DNA of 64,000 nucleotides from Flavonifractor hominis. GTDB lineage: Bacteria; Bacillota; Clostridia; Oscillospirales; Oscillospiraceae. Where the stretch lies: NCBI RefSeq assembly GCF_040095835.1, contig NZ_JBBMFT010000001.1:372001-436000 (forward strand), given 5' to 3'. Below, piece after piece: positions 43,752 through 53,431 of the stretch; the first letter of the stretch is position 1, and each line of letters starts with the position of its first letter. The position numbers and the translations under genes are program-made. The notes beneath the pieces were generated by a model that searched no databases, had not been told where the DNA came from, and saw only the letters and a list, made by a program, of their open reading frames with translations.

Positions 43752-44321
43752 ATGAAACAGCATGATTCCTCATACGAGGACCTGCGGCAGCGCCGTACTC
43801 GCAAGCATCTGACCGAGGCGTTGTTTACCCTACTGGAGGAGCGTCCATTCAGCCGAATCTCAGTGGTGGACATCTGCCAGCGAGCCATGGTACACCGTAC
43901 TACCTTTTACGCCCACTTTGATGACAAGCAGGCCCTGCTGCGCTATGCCATCGGGGAGTTGGAGCGGTCCTTCGAGCCTGTGGATCCTTCGCTTGACCCC
44001 CGTACCGGGCCCAAAGAATACTTTATGGCTCTGTTCCACAATGCTTTTGAATTTTTAAAGGCTCATAAAGCTATGCTGTTGGCGGGTGAACATGATACAC
44101 AATTCGATGTTTTGTATGAGATCATTACAGAGGCTTTGCGTACCAAATTGACCGGAACCATTGATCTGGATCCAGAAATCACAGCACGCTTCTATGCAGG
44201 TGGACTGCTCTCCCTGCTGCGCTGGTGGGTTACCAACGGTACAATGATCTCCGATGAAGTATTGATACAGCATGTGGAGCGTTTTATTCCTCAGTCGCCC
44301 TCTTCCCTTCAGAAAGGTTGA
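43752..44321 (+). CDS. TetR-family regulator
   Basis: 189 residues. Helix-turn-helix at ~10-57 (RTRKHLTEALFTLL, ISVVDICQRAMVHRTTFYAHF). The C-terminal domain with FLKAHKAMLLAG and GGLLSLLRWWVTNG resembles the TetR_C_8-like group. Start at ATG 43,752 with AAAAGGAG upstream. It is first in an operon with an MMPL exporter and a GLUG-repeat protein, whose expression it probably represses. Confidence 0.88.
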   Translation: MKQHDSSYEDLRQRRTRKHLTEALFTLLEERPFSRISVVDICQRAMVHRTTFYAHFDDKQALLRYAIGELERSFEPVDPSLDPRTGPKEYFMALFHNAFEFLKAHKAMLLAGEHDTQFDVLYEIITEALRTKLTGTIDLDPEITARFYAGGLLSLLRWWVTNGTMISDEVLIQHVERFIPQSPSSLQKG

Positions 44322-44326
44322 ATATT

Positions 44327-46771
44327 ATGACCCAGAATTCAAATTCTGAAACCGCAATAACAAAACTGGCTCGCTTTATCGTCGACAAGCGGAAAGCATT
44401 TTATCTGGTATTTTTGGCAGCTGTACTTTTTTGCGGCAACTCCATTGATAAAGTGGAGATCAACAACGATATTACCTCTTATCTCCCAGCTAACACCGAG
44501 ACCCGGCGTGGCCTGACCCTGATGGAAGAAGAGTTTACTACTCTGGCCTCTGCCCAGGTAATGCTCTCCAATGTAACCTATGACCAAGCTCAGAGCATTG
44601 GGGATGATCTGGCCGCACTGGACGGTGTATCCTCCGTTGCCTTTGATCAGAGCGAAGAGCATTACAAGGACTCTTCTGCTCTTTTTTCGGTTTCTTTCTC
44701 CGGAGAGGAGGGCAGTACAGAGGCAAAATCTGCCCTTCAGGCCGTCCGGGATCTGGTCGCGCCCTACGACAGTTATGTCTTCCCCAGCGGTGACCAGTAT
44801 GATTCGGACAGCTTGATGAAGGAAATGAGTGTCATTCTGGCCATTGCTGCGGCAGTGATTGTGGCCGTTCTTCTCTTCACTTCCAAGAGCTATTTGGAAG
44901 TAGTGGTCTTTCTTATCGTTTTTGTGGTCTCTGCTGTTTTAAATATGGGGACCAACTTTCTTCTTGGATCCGTTTCCTTTATTACCAATGCCATCGCGGT
45001 GGTTCTCCAGCTGGCTCTGGCCATCGACTACGCTATCATTTTCTGCCATCGGTACATGGAAGAACGTGAAAACGGCCTGGATGCTCGGGAGGCAGATATC
45101 ACGGCGCTGAGTAAGGCCATTGTGGAGATTTCCTCTTCCTCCCTGACGACTATTTCTGGTCTGGTGGCACTAATGCTGATGCAGTTCCGCATCGGCTTTG
45201 ATATGGGTATCGTTCTCTCGAAGGGCATCGTATGTTCCATGCTGTCGGTCTTCCTACTGATGCCTGGGCTGCTGATGCTCTTCAACCGGGGAATCGAGCG
45301 TACCCGACATCGCAACTTGGTTCCCTCCATCGCCGGGTGGGGGCGGCTTGTGATGAAGCTGCGCTTTGTCCTGCCCGTGGTATTCCTCTTTTGTATCATA
45401 GGAGGCATTTATTGTTCCAATCGATGCGACTATGTATTTTCGACCAATTCCACTAACTCCGGTAACCGCCCGGAAACCCGCATCGCCATGGATAAGATCA
45501 ACGAAACCTTTGGGTACACCAACACCATTGCCGTACTGGTCCCGCGCGGCAATTATGACAGCGAAGGTGCCATTCTTCGCCAGGTGAAGGCCCTGGACCA
45601 CGTAACATCGGCCACCGGCCTGGCCAACATTGAGGTAGAAGATGGCCGTTACCTCACGGATAAAATGACGCCCCGGCAGTTTTCCGAGTTGGCCGGGGTA
45701 GACATTGAGTTGGCCCGACTCCTCTATCAGGCATATGGGCTGAGCGTTGAGGAGTACGGTGCTATTTTCCAAAATCCGGATGACTACTCCGTACCCCTGG
45801 TGGATATTTTCCAGTTTCTCCTGGAACAGAAGGACAAGGGCGTGGTCAATCTTACGGGCGAGCAGGAGTCTCAAGTAGAACAGCTGCAGCAAGCGCTGGA
45901 TGACGGACTCAGCCAATTGCAGGGTGAGCACTGGACCCGCCTGGTTTTTACTGCCGATCTGCCTGAGGAGGGGGACGAAATCTGCGCGCTTCTGGATCAG
46001 ATCCGCTCCATTGCCAGTGAATACTACGGAAATGACGTGGTACTGGTGGGCAATTCCACCAACGCCCGGGATCTGGCCGACTCTTTTACGGGAGATAATT
46101 TGAAAATCAGCGTACTCACCGTGCTCTTTGTAGTAATCATTTTGCTGTTTACCTTTAAATCGGCGGGTCTACCCATCTTGCTGGTACTCACTATCCAAGG
46201 CTCCATCTGGATCAACTTCTCCTTCCCCTTCCTGACGGATACCAATCTGTTTTTCATGAGCTATCTGATTGTCAGCGCCATTCAGATGGGCGCTACCATT
46301 GACTATGCCATTGTGATTACCAACCGATACTTACAGCTGAAAACTACTCTGGACCGGAAGTCTGCCGCTATTGAGGCCCTCAACCAGAGCTTCCCCACGA
46401 TCCTTACCTCCGGTTCCATCATGACGGTAGCTGGGTTCCTCATCGGCAAGCTCTCCACGGACACCATTATTTCCTCCATCGGCGCTACCCTGGGCCGGGG
46501 CACGCTTACCTCCATCATCCTGGTTATGACGGTCCTGCCCCAGCTGCTGGTTCTGGGTGACACCCTCATCGAACGTACAGCCATTACCCTCAACCGGGAC
46601 CGGAAGCAGCGTTTCCAGAATGGAACCATGCGTTTGGATGGCCACGTGCGCGGCCATGTGTCTGGCTTTATTGATGGAGAATTCAAAGGTATCCTCCATG
46701 GCAGCGTTGATGCCCTTATTGAGAGCAGGCGGCAGAATGACGACGAAACGGAGGAGAATAACCATGAATGA
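44327..46771 (+). CDS. MMPL/RND-type membrane exporter with bactofilin-like tail
   Basis: About 814 residues in two repeats, each one helix, a large extracytoplasmic domain and five helices. Membrane motifs include ALAIDYAIIFCHRYMEE in repeat 1 and GATIDYAIVITNRYLQL in repeat 2, the polar residues of the RND proton relay. The first external domain is ~130 residues, the second ~290. The last ~50 residues (after IERTAITLNRDR) form short G-x-[VI]-x repeats such as GHVRGHVSGFIDGEFKG, resembling bactofilin beta-helix repeats. Start at ATG 44,327; the TTG at 44,318 is an alternative. Likely exports lipids or a surface polymer. Confidence 0.88.
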   Translation: MTQNSNSETAITKLARFIVDKRKAFYLVFLAAVLFCGNSIDKVEINNDITSYLPANTETRRGLTLMEEEFTTLASAQVMLSNVTYDQAQSIGDDLAALDGVSSVAFDQSEEHYKDSSALFSVSFSGEEGSTEAKSALQAVRDLVAPYDSYVFPSGDQYDSDSLMKEMSVILAIAAAVIVAVLLFTSKSYLEVVVFLIVFVVSAVLNMGTNFLLGSVSFITNAIAVVLQLALAIDYAIIFCHRYMEERENGLDAREADITALSKAIVEISSSSLTTISGLVALMLMQFRIGFDMGIVLSKGIVCSMLSVFLLMPGLLMLFNRGIERTRHRNLVPSIAGWGRLVMKLRFVLPVVFLFCIIGGIYCSNRCDYVFSTNSTNSGNRPETRIAMDKINETFGYTNTIAVLVPRGNYDSEGAILRQVKALDHVTSATGLANIEVEDGRYLTDKMTPRQFSELAGVDIELARLLYQAYGLSVEEYGAIFQNPDDYSVPLVDIFQFLLEQKDKGVVNLTGEQESQVEQLQQALDDGLSQLQGEHWTRLVFTADLPEEGDEICALLDQIRSIASEYYGNDVVLVGNSTNARDLADSFTGDNLKISVLTVLFVVIILLFTFKSAGLPILLVLTIQGSIWINFSFPFLTDTNLFFMSYLIVSAIQMGATIDYAIVITNRYLQLKTTLDRKSAAIEALNQSFPTILTSGSIMTVAGFLIGKLSTDTIISSIGATLGRGTLTSIILVMTVLPQLLVLGDTLIERTAITLNRDRKQRFQNGTMRLDGHVRGHVSGFIDGEFKGILHGSVDALIESRRQNDDETEENNHE

Positions 46772-49700
46772 TTTCCGTAGACGAAGCGCCACACTGCTGC
46801 TAGCCCTGGCGCTTGGCCTTGGACTTCTGCCCACTGCCCAGGCGGAGGACAGCGTCATCACCATCCGGGATGCCAGAGATTTGATCGAACTGGCGAGAGA
46901 CTGCACCTCGGATACCTGGTCCAAAGGCCGTACCGTGGTACTGGCTGAAGATATCAGCCTAGCTGGTACAGACTTCAGCACTATCCCGGTGTTCCGCGGG
47001 ACCTTTGACGGCGCCGGGCACACGATCACCGGCTTCACCTGGCTGGACAAGGGCTCCAAAACCGGCCTATTCCGCACCCTGGCCGAAGGGGCACTCGTAA
47101 AAAACCTGACACTGGACGGTGTTGTGGCACCCGGCGGTTCTCAGGACCAGGTGGGTATTCTGGCCGGCGAGAATTACGGTACCATCGAAGCGGTTACGAT
47201 CACCGGTGATGTAACCGGTGACGAGGATGTGGGTGCGGTCGTTGGATTTAACGGCAGTACCGGTGTGCTTCGCAGCTGCGTCAACAAAGCAGAGGTCACC
47301 GGTAACACCCACAGCGGCGGCATCGCCGGGCACAACGAGGGACTCATCGACCACTGTACCAACCAGGGTGAAATCAATACCGGCGGCAACGATGCCGCCA
47401 CCGACACCGGTGGCATCACTGGGCTTAACAGTGGCACCATCCAGTCCTGCGTTAATACCTCTACGGTGGGATACTCTCACACCGGCTATAATACCGGCGG
47501 CATTGCCGGGCGACAGGACGGGACCATCCTCTCTTCCACTAACCGCGGAGCCATTCTGGGCCGCAAGGATGTGGGCGGGATCGTAGGGCAGTTTGAGCCC
47601 TATACTGTCCTCAGCTACGGGGAGAGTCCCATAGATCAACTGGATGAGGCGCTGGGCGGTCTCTCGGCTCTCATGAGTCAGTTTGCCGGACAGGTACATA
47701 CTGTAACTGGCAACGCCATCGGAGATACCTCTGCAATCCAAAGTTCTCTCTCCGCCATCCAGGATACAGCCGATGGATTGGCCTCAGATCTGAGTGCCGA
47801 CACCGCTGCCGCTGCAGATCCGGTTTATGAAAGCGTGCAAGCCATCAACAGCGCTATGGGAACACTGCTGGATGAGGTGGATGCCTTTGCCCAGTCTGCC
47901 AACAGCGATCTGGAAGAAATCAACGTTCAGATTACCGCCTTGCGAAAAGGTCTCTCCTCTCTGAGCGGGGCACTGGATTCCGGCCTTTCCGATACGGCAG
48001 AAAATGTATCCTTCACCCTGGACTTGCTGGAATATGAGCGCAACGGTTTGGTCTCCGAAATACAGGGTACTGCCCAGGATGTCCATAACATAGAAGCATT
48101 CGGAAAGCAGGCACTTCAATCTCTCGGTCAGGGCGACCTGAGCGGCGTACTGGAAGCTTATGAGCGCTATGGTATCGGCTCCATCGATCTGCAGGGCCGT
48201 ATCAACCGGATCAATACCCATCTGAAAAATCTACCGTCCGAAGTACATAGTCTTGCCGATCGTCTGAGTGAACTCTGGTCGGATACCAGCTCATCCATAT
48301 CTGACGCCAAAGGCGACATGCAGCAGGCCTCCGCTGCACTGGAGACCACCATTTCCGCCCTTAATACTCACGCCAAAGCGTTCAGCGATGGCAGTGTAGA
48401 GCAGCTGCGGGTGGTCAATACCCAGATGAATCGCATAGAAGACACGCTGAATCAGTACCGTACCACTCTGCAGGAAAAAGGACAACAGAGGCTGGATGAA
48501 CTTGATCAGCACCTGGATGCGATTGGCGATCAGGTTACCCAAATGACGCAGGGCGCCACACAGGCCAATCAGCAGCTCTACGATACGACCACCGCCATTA
48601 TCCAACAGCTGGATGCGGTACGCCAAGCCATCAGCGGGCTGACCAAAACCCCAGAAAAGACCGTTGAAGAGAACACCTCGGAACAGGCAGCACAGAGTGG
48701 CCCTGGTCGGGTGTGTGACTGCCGGAACGAGGGTGAAATTCAGGCAGATGCCAATGCGGGCGGTATCGCCGGCATCGTGTCTCCTGAACTGTCTATGGAT
48801 CCGGAAGAGGATCTGAACCTGGATTTGGATGAAGAACATCTATTGGTGGACACCACCACCCTGCTGAAAGCCATTGTATACCACTGTGACAACCGGGGCG
48901 ATGTCTCAGCCAAGAACGAGTGTGCCGGCGGCATTCTGGGCCGGGCTGAGGTAGGAGCCACCCTCTCCTGTACCAGCATGGGTTCGGTATCTGCAGACGG
49001 CGGAAATTATGTGGGTGGCATCGCCGGACTCTCCCGCGCTCTCATCCGCAGCTGTGCCGCTCAGGCCGATTTGTCAGGCGACAGCAGTTTGGGTGGAATC
49101 GTAGGCGAAGGGCATGACATCCAGAATTGTGCCGCCATGACTCGCCTGTACGGCAACGGAGAGCGTCAAGGGGCCGTTGCCGGTTGGGCTGACGGTACCG
49201 TGTCCGATAACTACTATCTCCGGGAAGATGCGGTAGGTGTGGACGGAATCGATTATGAAGGTCAGACCACCCCTCTCTCCTTCTCCGAGTTCTCCAAACT
49301 GGAGACTGTCCCACAGGATTTTCTCTCTTTTTCTGTGACGTTTCAGGCCGGAGACCAGGTAGTGGCATGTATCGACGTACCTTATGGCGGTCGGCTGGCC
49401 TCTGCCGACTTTCCAGAGGTGCCCAGTGACGGCGGACGGTATGGAGAATGGGCTCCCTTCGACCGCGACTACATTACTCGCAGTTTGACAGTAGAAGCAG
49501 TCTATGAGGACTGGGTAACCACCATTTCCTCCGGCGGGACACGTCCCCTGCTGTTGGCCGAGGGAGATTTCTCCCCCAACGCGCTTCTGACCGTCCAAAT
49601 GCGGGATGACCGGCCTGTTTCCGGAGCGGTCGCCGCCTATGACTATACCATCACCGACGGAACCATCACCCCGGATACGGTTACTTTACGCGTGTTGGCT

Positions 49701-49934
49701 GACGATGCAGACGGTGTTGCACTGTATCAGGACGGCAATCTCCTTCCCGTCGAGGCCCAGCGGGATGGCAGTTATTTGGTCTTTGAGGCCCCTGGAGACG
49801 GAACCGTGGTCCTGACCGCTTCTACCACTACTCCTATCCTGCTGTGGAGCATCGCAGCAGCTGCCGCTGGAGTGGTCGTACTTCTTCTGCTTTACCGCCG
49901 ACGTGCTTCCAAAAAAGATAGAACATCAGTTTGA
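46764..49934 (+). CDS. Large surface-anchored GLUG-repeat / coiled-coil protein
   Basis: 1056 residues; the ATG at 46,764 overlaps the exporter's end by eight bases. Signal peptide 1-28. GLUG-type repeats fill ~140-270 (GGIAGHNEGLIDHC, GGITGLNSGTIQSC, GGIAGRQDGTILSS), predicted as a right-handed beta helix. A long, mainly helical segment (~285-640) with heptad-like Leu/Ala pattern is inserted, after which GLUG repeats resume (~650-830). Beta domains follow, and a C-terminal helix (~1024-1046) with a basic tail RRRASKKDR anchors it. Such two-anchor coiled-coil proteins next to MMPL exporters recall YhgE/Pip-type proteins, which are thought to bridge the wall; that comparison is inference. Confidence 0.8.
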   Translation: MNDFRRRSATLLLALALGLGLLPTAQAEDSVITIRDARDLIELARDCTSDTWSKGRTVVLAEDISLAGTDFSTIPVFRGTFDGAGHTITGFTWLDKGSKTGLFRTLAEGALVKNLTLDGVVAPGGSQDQVGILAGENYGTIEAVTITGDVTGDEDVGAVVGFNGSTGVLRSCVNKAEVTGNTHSGGIAGHNEGLIDHCTNQGEINTGGNDAATDTGGITGLNSGTIQSCVNTSTVGYSHTGYNTGGIAGRQDGTILSSTNRGAILGRKDVGGIVGQFEPYTVLSYGESPIDQLDEALGGLSALMSQFAGQVHTVTGNAIGDTSAIQSSLSAIQDTADGLASDLSADTAAAADPVYESVQAINSAMGTLLDEVDAFAQSANSDLEEINVQITALRKGLSSLSGALDSGLSDTAENVSFTLDLLEYERNGLVSEIQGTAQDVHNIEAFGKQALQSLGQGDLSGVLEAYERYGIGSIDLQGRINRINTHLKNLPSEVHSLADRLSELWSDTSSSISDAKGDMQQASAALETTISALNTHAKAFSDGSVEQLRVVNTQMNRIEDTLNQYRTTLQEKGQQRLDELDQHLDAIGDQVTQMTQGATQANQQLYDTTTAIIQQLDAVRQAISGLTKTPEKTVEENTSEQAAQSGPGRVCDCRNEGEIQADANAGGIAGIVSPELSMDPEEDLNLDLDEEHLLVDTTTLLKAIVYHCDNRGDVSAKNECAGGILGRAEVGATLSCTSMGSVSADGGNYVGGIAGLSRALIRSCAAQADLSGDSSLGGIVGEGHDIQNCAAMTRLYGNGERQGAVAGWADGTVSDNYYLREDAVGVDGIDYEGQTTPLSFSEFSKLETVPQDFLSFSVTFQAGDQVVACIDVPYGGRLASADFPEVPSDGGRYGEWAPFDRDYITRSLTVEAVYEDWVTTISSGGTRPLLLAEGDFSPNALLTVQMRDDRPVSGAVAAYDYTITDGTITPDTVTLRVLADDADGVALYQDGNLLPVEAQRDGSYLVFEAPGDGTVVLTASTTTPILLWSIAAAAAGVVVLLLLYRRRASKKDRTSV

Positions 49935-49959
49935 CTTTTGCCCCGGTGCTTCTTATAAT
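49931..49959 (+). promoter_or_regulatory. Promoter of dinB
   Basis: TTGACT at 49,931-49,936, 17-base spacer, TATAAT at 49,954-49,959. The -35 box overlaps the preceding stop codon. I see no LexA-type palindrome over it. Confidence 0.85.
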
Positions 49960-49981
49960 AGAGAGCAAGGGGGGCAAAAAT

Positions 49982-51220
49982 ATGGACCGTGTCATTTTAC
50001 ACTGTGACCTGAACAGTTTTTACGCCTCGGTAGAGCTGCTGGATCACCCGGAACTTCAGAGTCAGCCGGTGGCTGTCTGCGGTGATCCAGCCTCTCGGCA
50101 CGGTATCATATTGGCCAAAAACGAAGCTGCAAAATCCTTCCGTGTCCAAACCGCTGAGACCATATGGCAGGCCCGCCGAAAATGTCCAAACCTGGTTCTT
50201 CTCCCTGCTCATCATTGGAAATACAGGGATTACTCCCGCAGGGTAAACGCCATATACGAGCGCTATACCGACCTGGTAGAGCCCTTTTCCATCGATGAAA
50301 GCTGGCTGGATGTGACTGGAACTCTCCACCTCTTTGGTGGCGACTCCAAAGCTCTGGCTGACGAGATCCGGCGTGTACTGCGAGAGGAACTGCACCTCAC
50401 CGTGTCAGTCGGCGTATCCTTCAACAAAGTATTTGCCAAAATGGGCAGCGACTACAAAAAGCCGGACGCCACCACCGTCATTACCCGGGATAATTTTCAG
50501 CAGCTGCTCTGGCCCCTCCCTGTTACGGATCTGCTGTTTGTCGGTCGGGCTGCAGCAGCGGTACTGGAAGGGTATGGAATTTGCACCATTGGGGACTTGG
50601 CCCGGTCGGACCGGGAGGTTTTGGGCAGTATTCTAGGAAAGCAGGGCTATACCCTGCATGACTACGCCACCGGAGCAGAACACGCCCCGGTCATTCCCGC
50701 CCGAGACCAACCCGGGCCAAAATCCGTTGGCAACGGACTCACCTTCCCGCACAATCTCACTGGATGGGCTCAGCTACGCACCGCTACATCTGAATTGGCC
50801 GACGAGGTGGCTGCACGTCTGAGGGAACATCATCTCAAATGTACTACGCTGCAAATCACGGTTCGGGATCCGGCGTTTCGGGATATCTGTCGTCAAAAAC
50901 GATTGGACGCACCAACTTATGTGTCCCGTGACCTGACGGAAGCGGCCATGGAATTGCTCTATACTTGCTGGGAGCCCACTGCGCCAGTACGAGCATTGAC
51001 CGTCACTGCACAAAACCTGGTGGATGAGGCAAGTGCCGGTGAGCAAGTCAGTCTGTTCGCCGTAGATGCCATCCCCCGCCGTGATAAACTGGAACAGCTG
51101 GAAAAAACCATGGATGGTATCCGCTGCCGCTTTGGTCGTGGAGCCATTTCCATCGCATCCTCTCTCCACCGGGACACCCCTGCCGCTCGTGAAGAGGATC
51201 GACTGCCGCCAGTAGACTAG
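49982..51220 (+). CDS. dinB: DNA polymerase IV (Y family)
   Basis: 412 residues, error-prone translesion polymerase. Palm motifs: HCDLNSFYASVE with the first catalytic Asp and SIDESWLDVTG with the second pair; a little-finger domain follows from ~240. AAGGGGG upstream of the ATG. The C-terminus has QVSLFA, a likely sliding-clamp binding motif (QxSLF). Confidence 0.93.
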   Translation: MDRVILHCDLNSFYASVELLDHPELQSQPVAVCGDPASRHGIILAKNEAAKSFRVQTAETIWQARRKCPNLVLLPAHHWKYRDYSRRVNAIYERYTDLVEPFSIDESWLDVTGTLHLFGGDSKALADEIRRVLREELHLTVSVGVSFNKVFAKMGSDYKKPDATTVITRDNFQQLLWPLPVTDLLFVGRAAAAVLEGYGICTIGDLARSDREVLGSILGKQGYTLHDYATGAEHAPVIPARDQPGPKSVGNGLTFPHNLTGWAQLRTATSELADEVAARLREHHLKCTTLQITVRDPAFRDICRQKRLDAPTYVSRDLTEAAMELLYTCWEPTAPVRALTVTAQNLVDEASAGEQVSLFAVDAIPRRDKLEQLEKTMDGIRCRFGRGAISIASSLHRDTPAAREEDRLPPVD

Positions 51221-51223
51221 GTG

Positions 51224-51264
51224 AAAAAAGAGACGTTCTGCACACTGCAGAACGTCTCTTTTTT
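51224..51264. terminator. Bidirectional terminator between dinB and the DUF6320 gene
   Basis: About 19-bp stem 51,224-51,242 with 51,246-51,264, A- and T-runs at the ends. Confidence 0.88.
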
Positions 51265-51270
51265 ATGTGA

Positions 51271-51975
51271 TTATAGATGAAAGCGCCTGCGCACTTCTTC
51301 GCGAAGAGAAGGAACACGGCGAATGACAATCAGTGGAATGACCAGCCCCAAGCAAACCGTGAGCACCACCAGTGACCAGGAAGGATCCCACATATGATAG
51401 AGCCAGCGATCTACAAAAAACTCTACCCCAAGCAGGAACACTCCTATACTGCCTAACAAAATCGTCAATGTACTGAGCAAGGAACGCCGGTATACCCGCA
51501 AAACCAGGCCCAGCAGCAACAACACGGCTCCTCCCCATAAAATAATGGGGGCTGCCAACCCCAAAAACCAGGTGCGGCCATTTAGATTTAAAGCAATGAG
51601 GTAGACATATAAAGCAACTGCCAGGATATCCACCAGCAACCGCAGAAGCAGGTGCATCCCACGGGCCAGCAATGGCGGCACCAGCCAGAGCCACAGCATT
51701 GCTGCCGCGCCAATGACATACAATGACCATCCTTCATTGGGACGCAGAAACACATTGAGGATACCGCAGCATACCGCTACAGAGGCCAGCATGGACGTAA
51801 TCAGCAGAGCCAGCTCCTGCTTGGCAACCGGCGGCACTTCCCCTCGCTGGGTCGGAAAATACTTGGGGCCAACGGTATCCACCGGCTGTGCCGGATCAAG
51901 TACCGGCGTATGGCACAGCGGGCAGAAGGATGCAGTAGCATCCAGCTCTACACCGCAATGGACGCAATAGGACAT
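51271..51975 (-). CDS. DUF6320-type membrane protein with N-terminal zinc ribbon
   Basis: 234 residues. A zinc ribbon (CVHCGVEL, CPLCHTPV) is followed by six helices. Such proteins occur beside acyltransferase genes like the next one, but no activity is known. GGAGGAG precedes the ATG. Probably co-transcribed with the acyltransferase, 18 bases upstream. Confidence 0.8.
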   Translation of the reverse strand: MSYCVHCGVELDATASFCPLCHTPVLDPAQPVDTVGPKYFPTQRGEVPPVAKQELALLITSMLASVAVCCGILNVFLRPNEGWSLYVIGAAAMLWLWLVPPLLARGMHLLLRLLVDILAVALYVYLIALNLNGRTWFLGLAAPIILWGGAVLLLLGLVLRVYRRSLLSTLTILLGSIGVFLLGVEFFVDRWLYHMWDPSWSLVVLTVCLGLVIPLIVIRRVPSLREEVRRRFHL

Positions 51976-51993
51976 ACGGGCTCCTCCTTCGGG

Positions 51994-53286
51994 TTATTGG
52001 GTACGATTGCTTTCCACTTTGACAGAGATTCCATCCCGTACGAGAAAACGGAAAAATTCCCGCTCGGTGTCACTCTCCTGCATGGTACCTGCAAAGGTAA
52101 TCTCCATCACATCCCCATAGCTGATCGAGGCACAGTGTGGGCGAGGCATGGTAGCCTGGCCCAGGATGACCTCCATATGCCGGATGTGGGGTTCCATCTC
52201 CTTAGGTACATGAAACGGTCCCGGGTTGGTGTAGGTACCGGAATAGGGCCGTACTCCAGCCAGATGATACCCGAGGGACATCACCGGATTTTTCAATACA
52301 ATCGGCACAATCTGCAACAGACGGTTCGTAGTGAATTTTACATTTCCGGTAAGTGCAGCCTGCATCTGCTGACGATTGATGTTCAGACGCAGAAAATGGT
52401 GTACCTGGGACACGATCTCCTCAAATGTATACTCTCCCAGTGCGGGGTCTATAGCCGGTCGGACCGTAAGGATAAAATTACGCAGGGTTTCTGACGGAAA
52501 CCATGGCCTCAGGTTAATGGGAATAGCCAATGCGACCGGACGCTCTTTCCGAGGCCGTTCCCGGTGCTGCTTGTCCAGCAGGACCTGAAGCAAGACTGCC
52601 GTCAGATACTCGGTGATGGATACCTCATAACTCTTTGCCTTTGCTTTTAGCGCTGCAACAGAACAAAATCCCATGGTCACATTTAACGTGTAAAACGGTT
52701 CGGCCGTACCATTGTTCTGATAGGCTTTCTTTCCCCGTTTCTCGCGACGTGGTTTTACCGTTGCGTAACGACCATAGGCATCCTCACGTTCTTCTTTTGT
52801 GGGAGGCTCATCCACATCCCGGATGCCGTGGGTGTTTGGAATGGTATATCCTCGTTCACGCAAATAGACTGCCAGCAAAGTTTTAAAAAAGATCAGCGCC
52901 CCCGCACCATCGCTGACCGCATGGAACACCTCTAGTGAAATCCGGTTTCCATAATAGTAAAACCGAACCAACCATCCATCATCTTCCCGAAAACGCACCG
53001 GTTGGCATGGATTGGAAATATCCTGCTTTACAAAGGGGCCAGGTGCATCGTTAGGTTCAAAATAGTACCAGAAGGCGCCTTTTTTTATACGCACACCAAA
53101 GGATGGAAAACGGGGCATCGTCCGGTCCACTGCCCGCTGAAGTGTATCACGGTCCACCGGCTCCTCCAACACTGCCGAAAACCGGTAAATTGCGGAGTAT
53201 TTTTCTTTCTGAAGGGCCGAATACAGTACCCCCGCATTGTCAAGCGGGTACCACTCCGGTTTTCCGCCTCCACGCTGTTTTGCCAT
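51994..53286 (-). CDS. Condensation/alcohol-acetyltransferase-like acyltransferase
   Basis: 430 residues of the CoA-dependent acyltransferase fold. The active-site HxxxD motif is HAVSDGAG (residues ~129-136), and the second conserved region is LRNFILTVRPAI with SYGDVMEITF near the end, comparable to DFGW/DxG positions. Relatives include PapA-like and alcohol O-acetyltransferase proteins that esterify a lipid or alcohol. With DUF6320 downstream and an alpha/beta hydrolase divergent, the set could build and edit a surface ester; that is inference. Confidence 0.8.
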   Translation of the reverse strand: MAKQRGGGKPEWYPLDNAGVLYSALQKEKYSAIYRFSAVLEEPVDRDTLQRAVDRTMPRFPSFGVRIKKGAFWYYFEPNDAPGPFVKQDISNPCQPVRFREDDGWLVRFYYYGNRISLEVFHAVSDGAGALIFFKTLLAVYLRERGYTIPNTHGIRDVDEPPTKEEREDAYGRYATVKPRREKRGKKAYQNNGTAEPFYTLNVTMGFCSVAALKAKAKSYEVSITEYLTAVLLQVLLDKQHRERPRKERPVALAIPINLRPWFPSETLRNFILTVRPAIDPALGEYTFEEIVSQVHHFLRLNINRQQMQAALTGNVKFTTNRLLQIVPIVLKNPVMSLGYHLAGVRPYSGTYTNPGPFHVPKEMEPHIRHMEVILGQATMPRPHCASISYGDVMEITFAGTMQESDTEREFFRFLVRDGISVKVESNRTQ

Positions 53287-53431
53287 ATGCTCTCCGCCCC
53301 CGGTCTGCAGGATTTATAATCATGATACCACGATATCCACCTTGCCACAAGGGGAACGGCGGCGCATCTTGCCGCTTTCCTTTTTTCATACTCTGTGGTA
53401 TAATGGCCCCACGATGCAAGGAGGAACCGCT

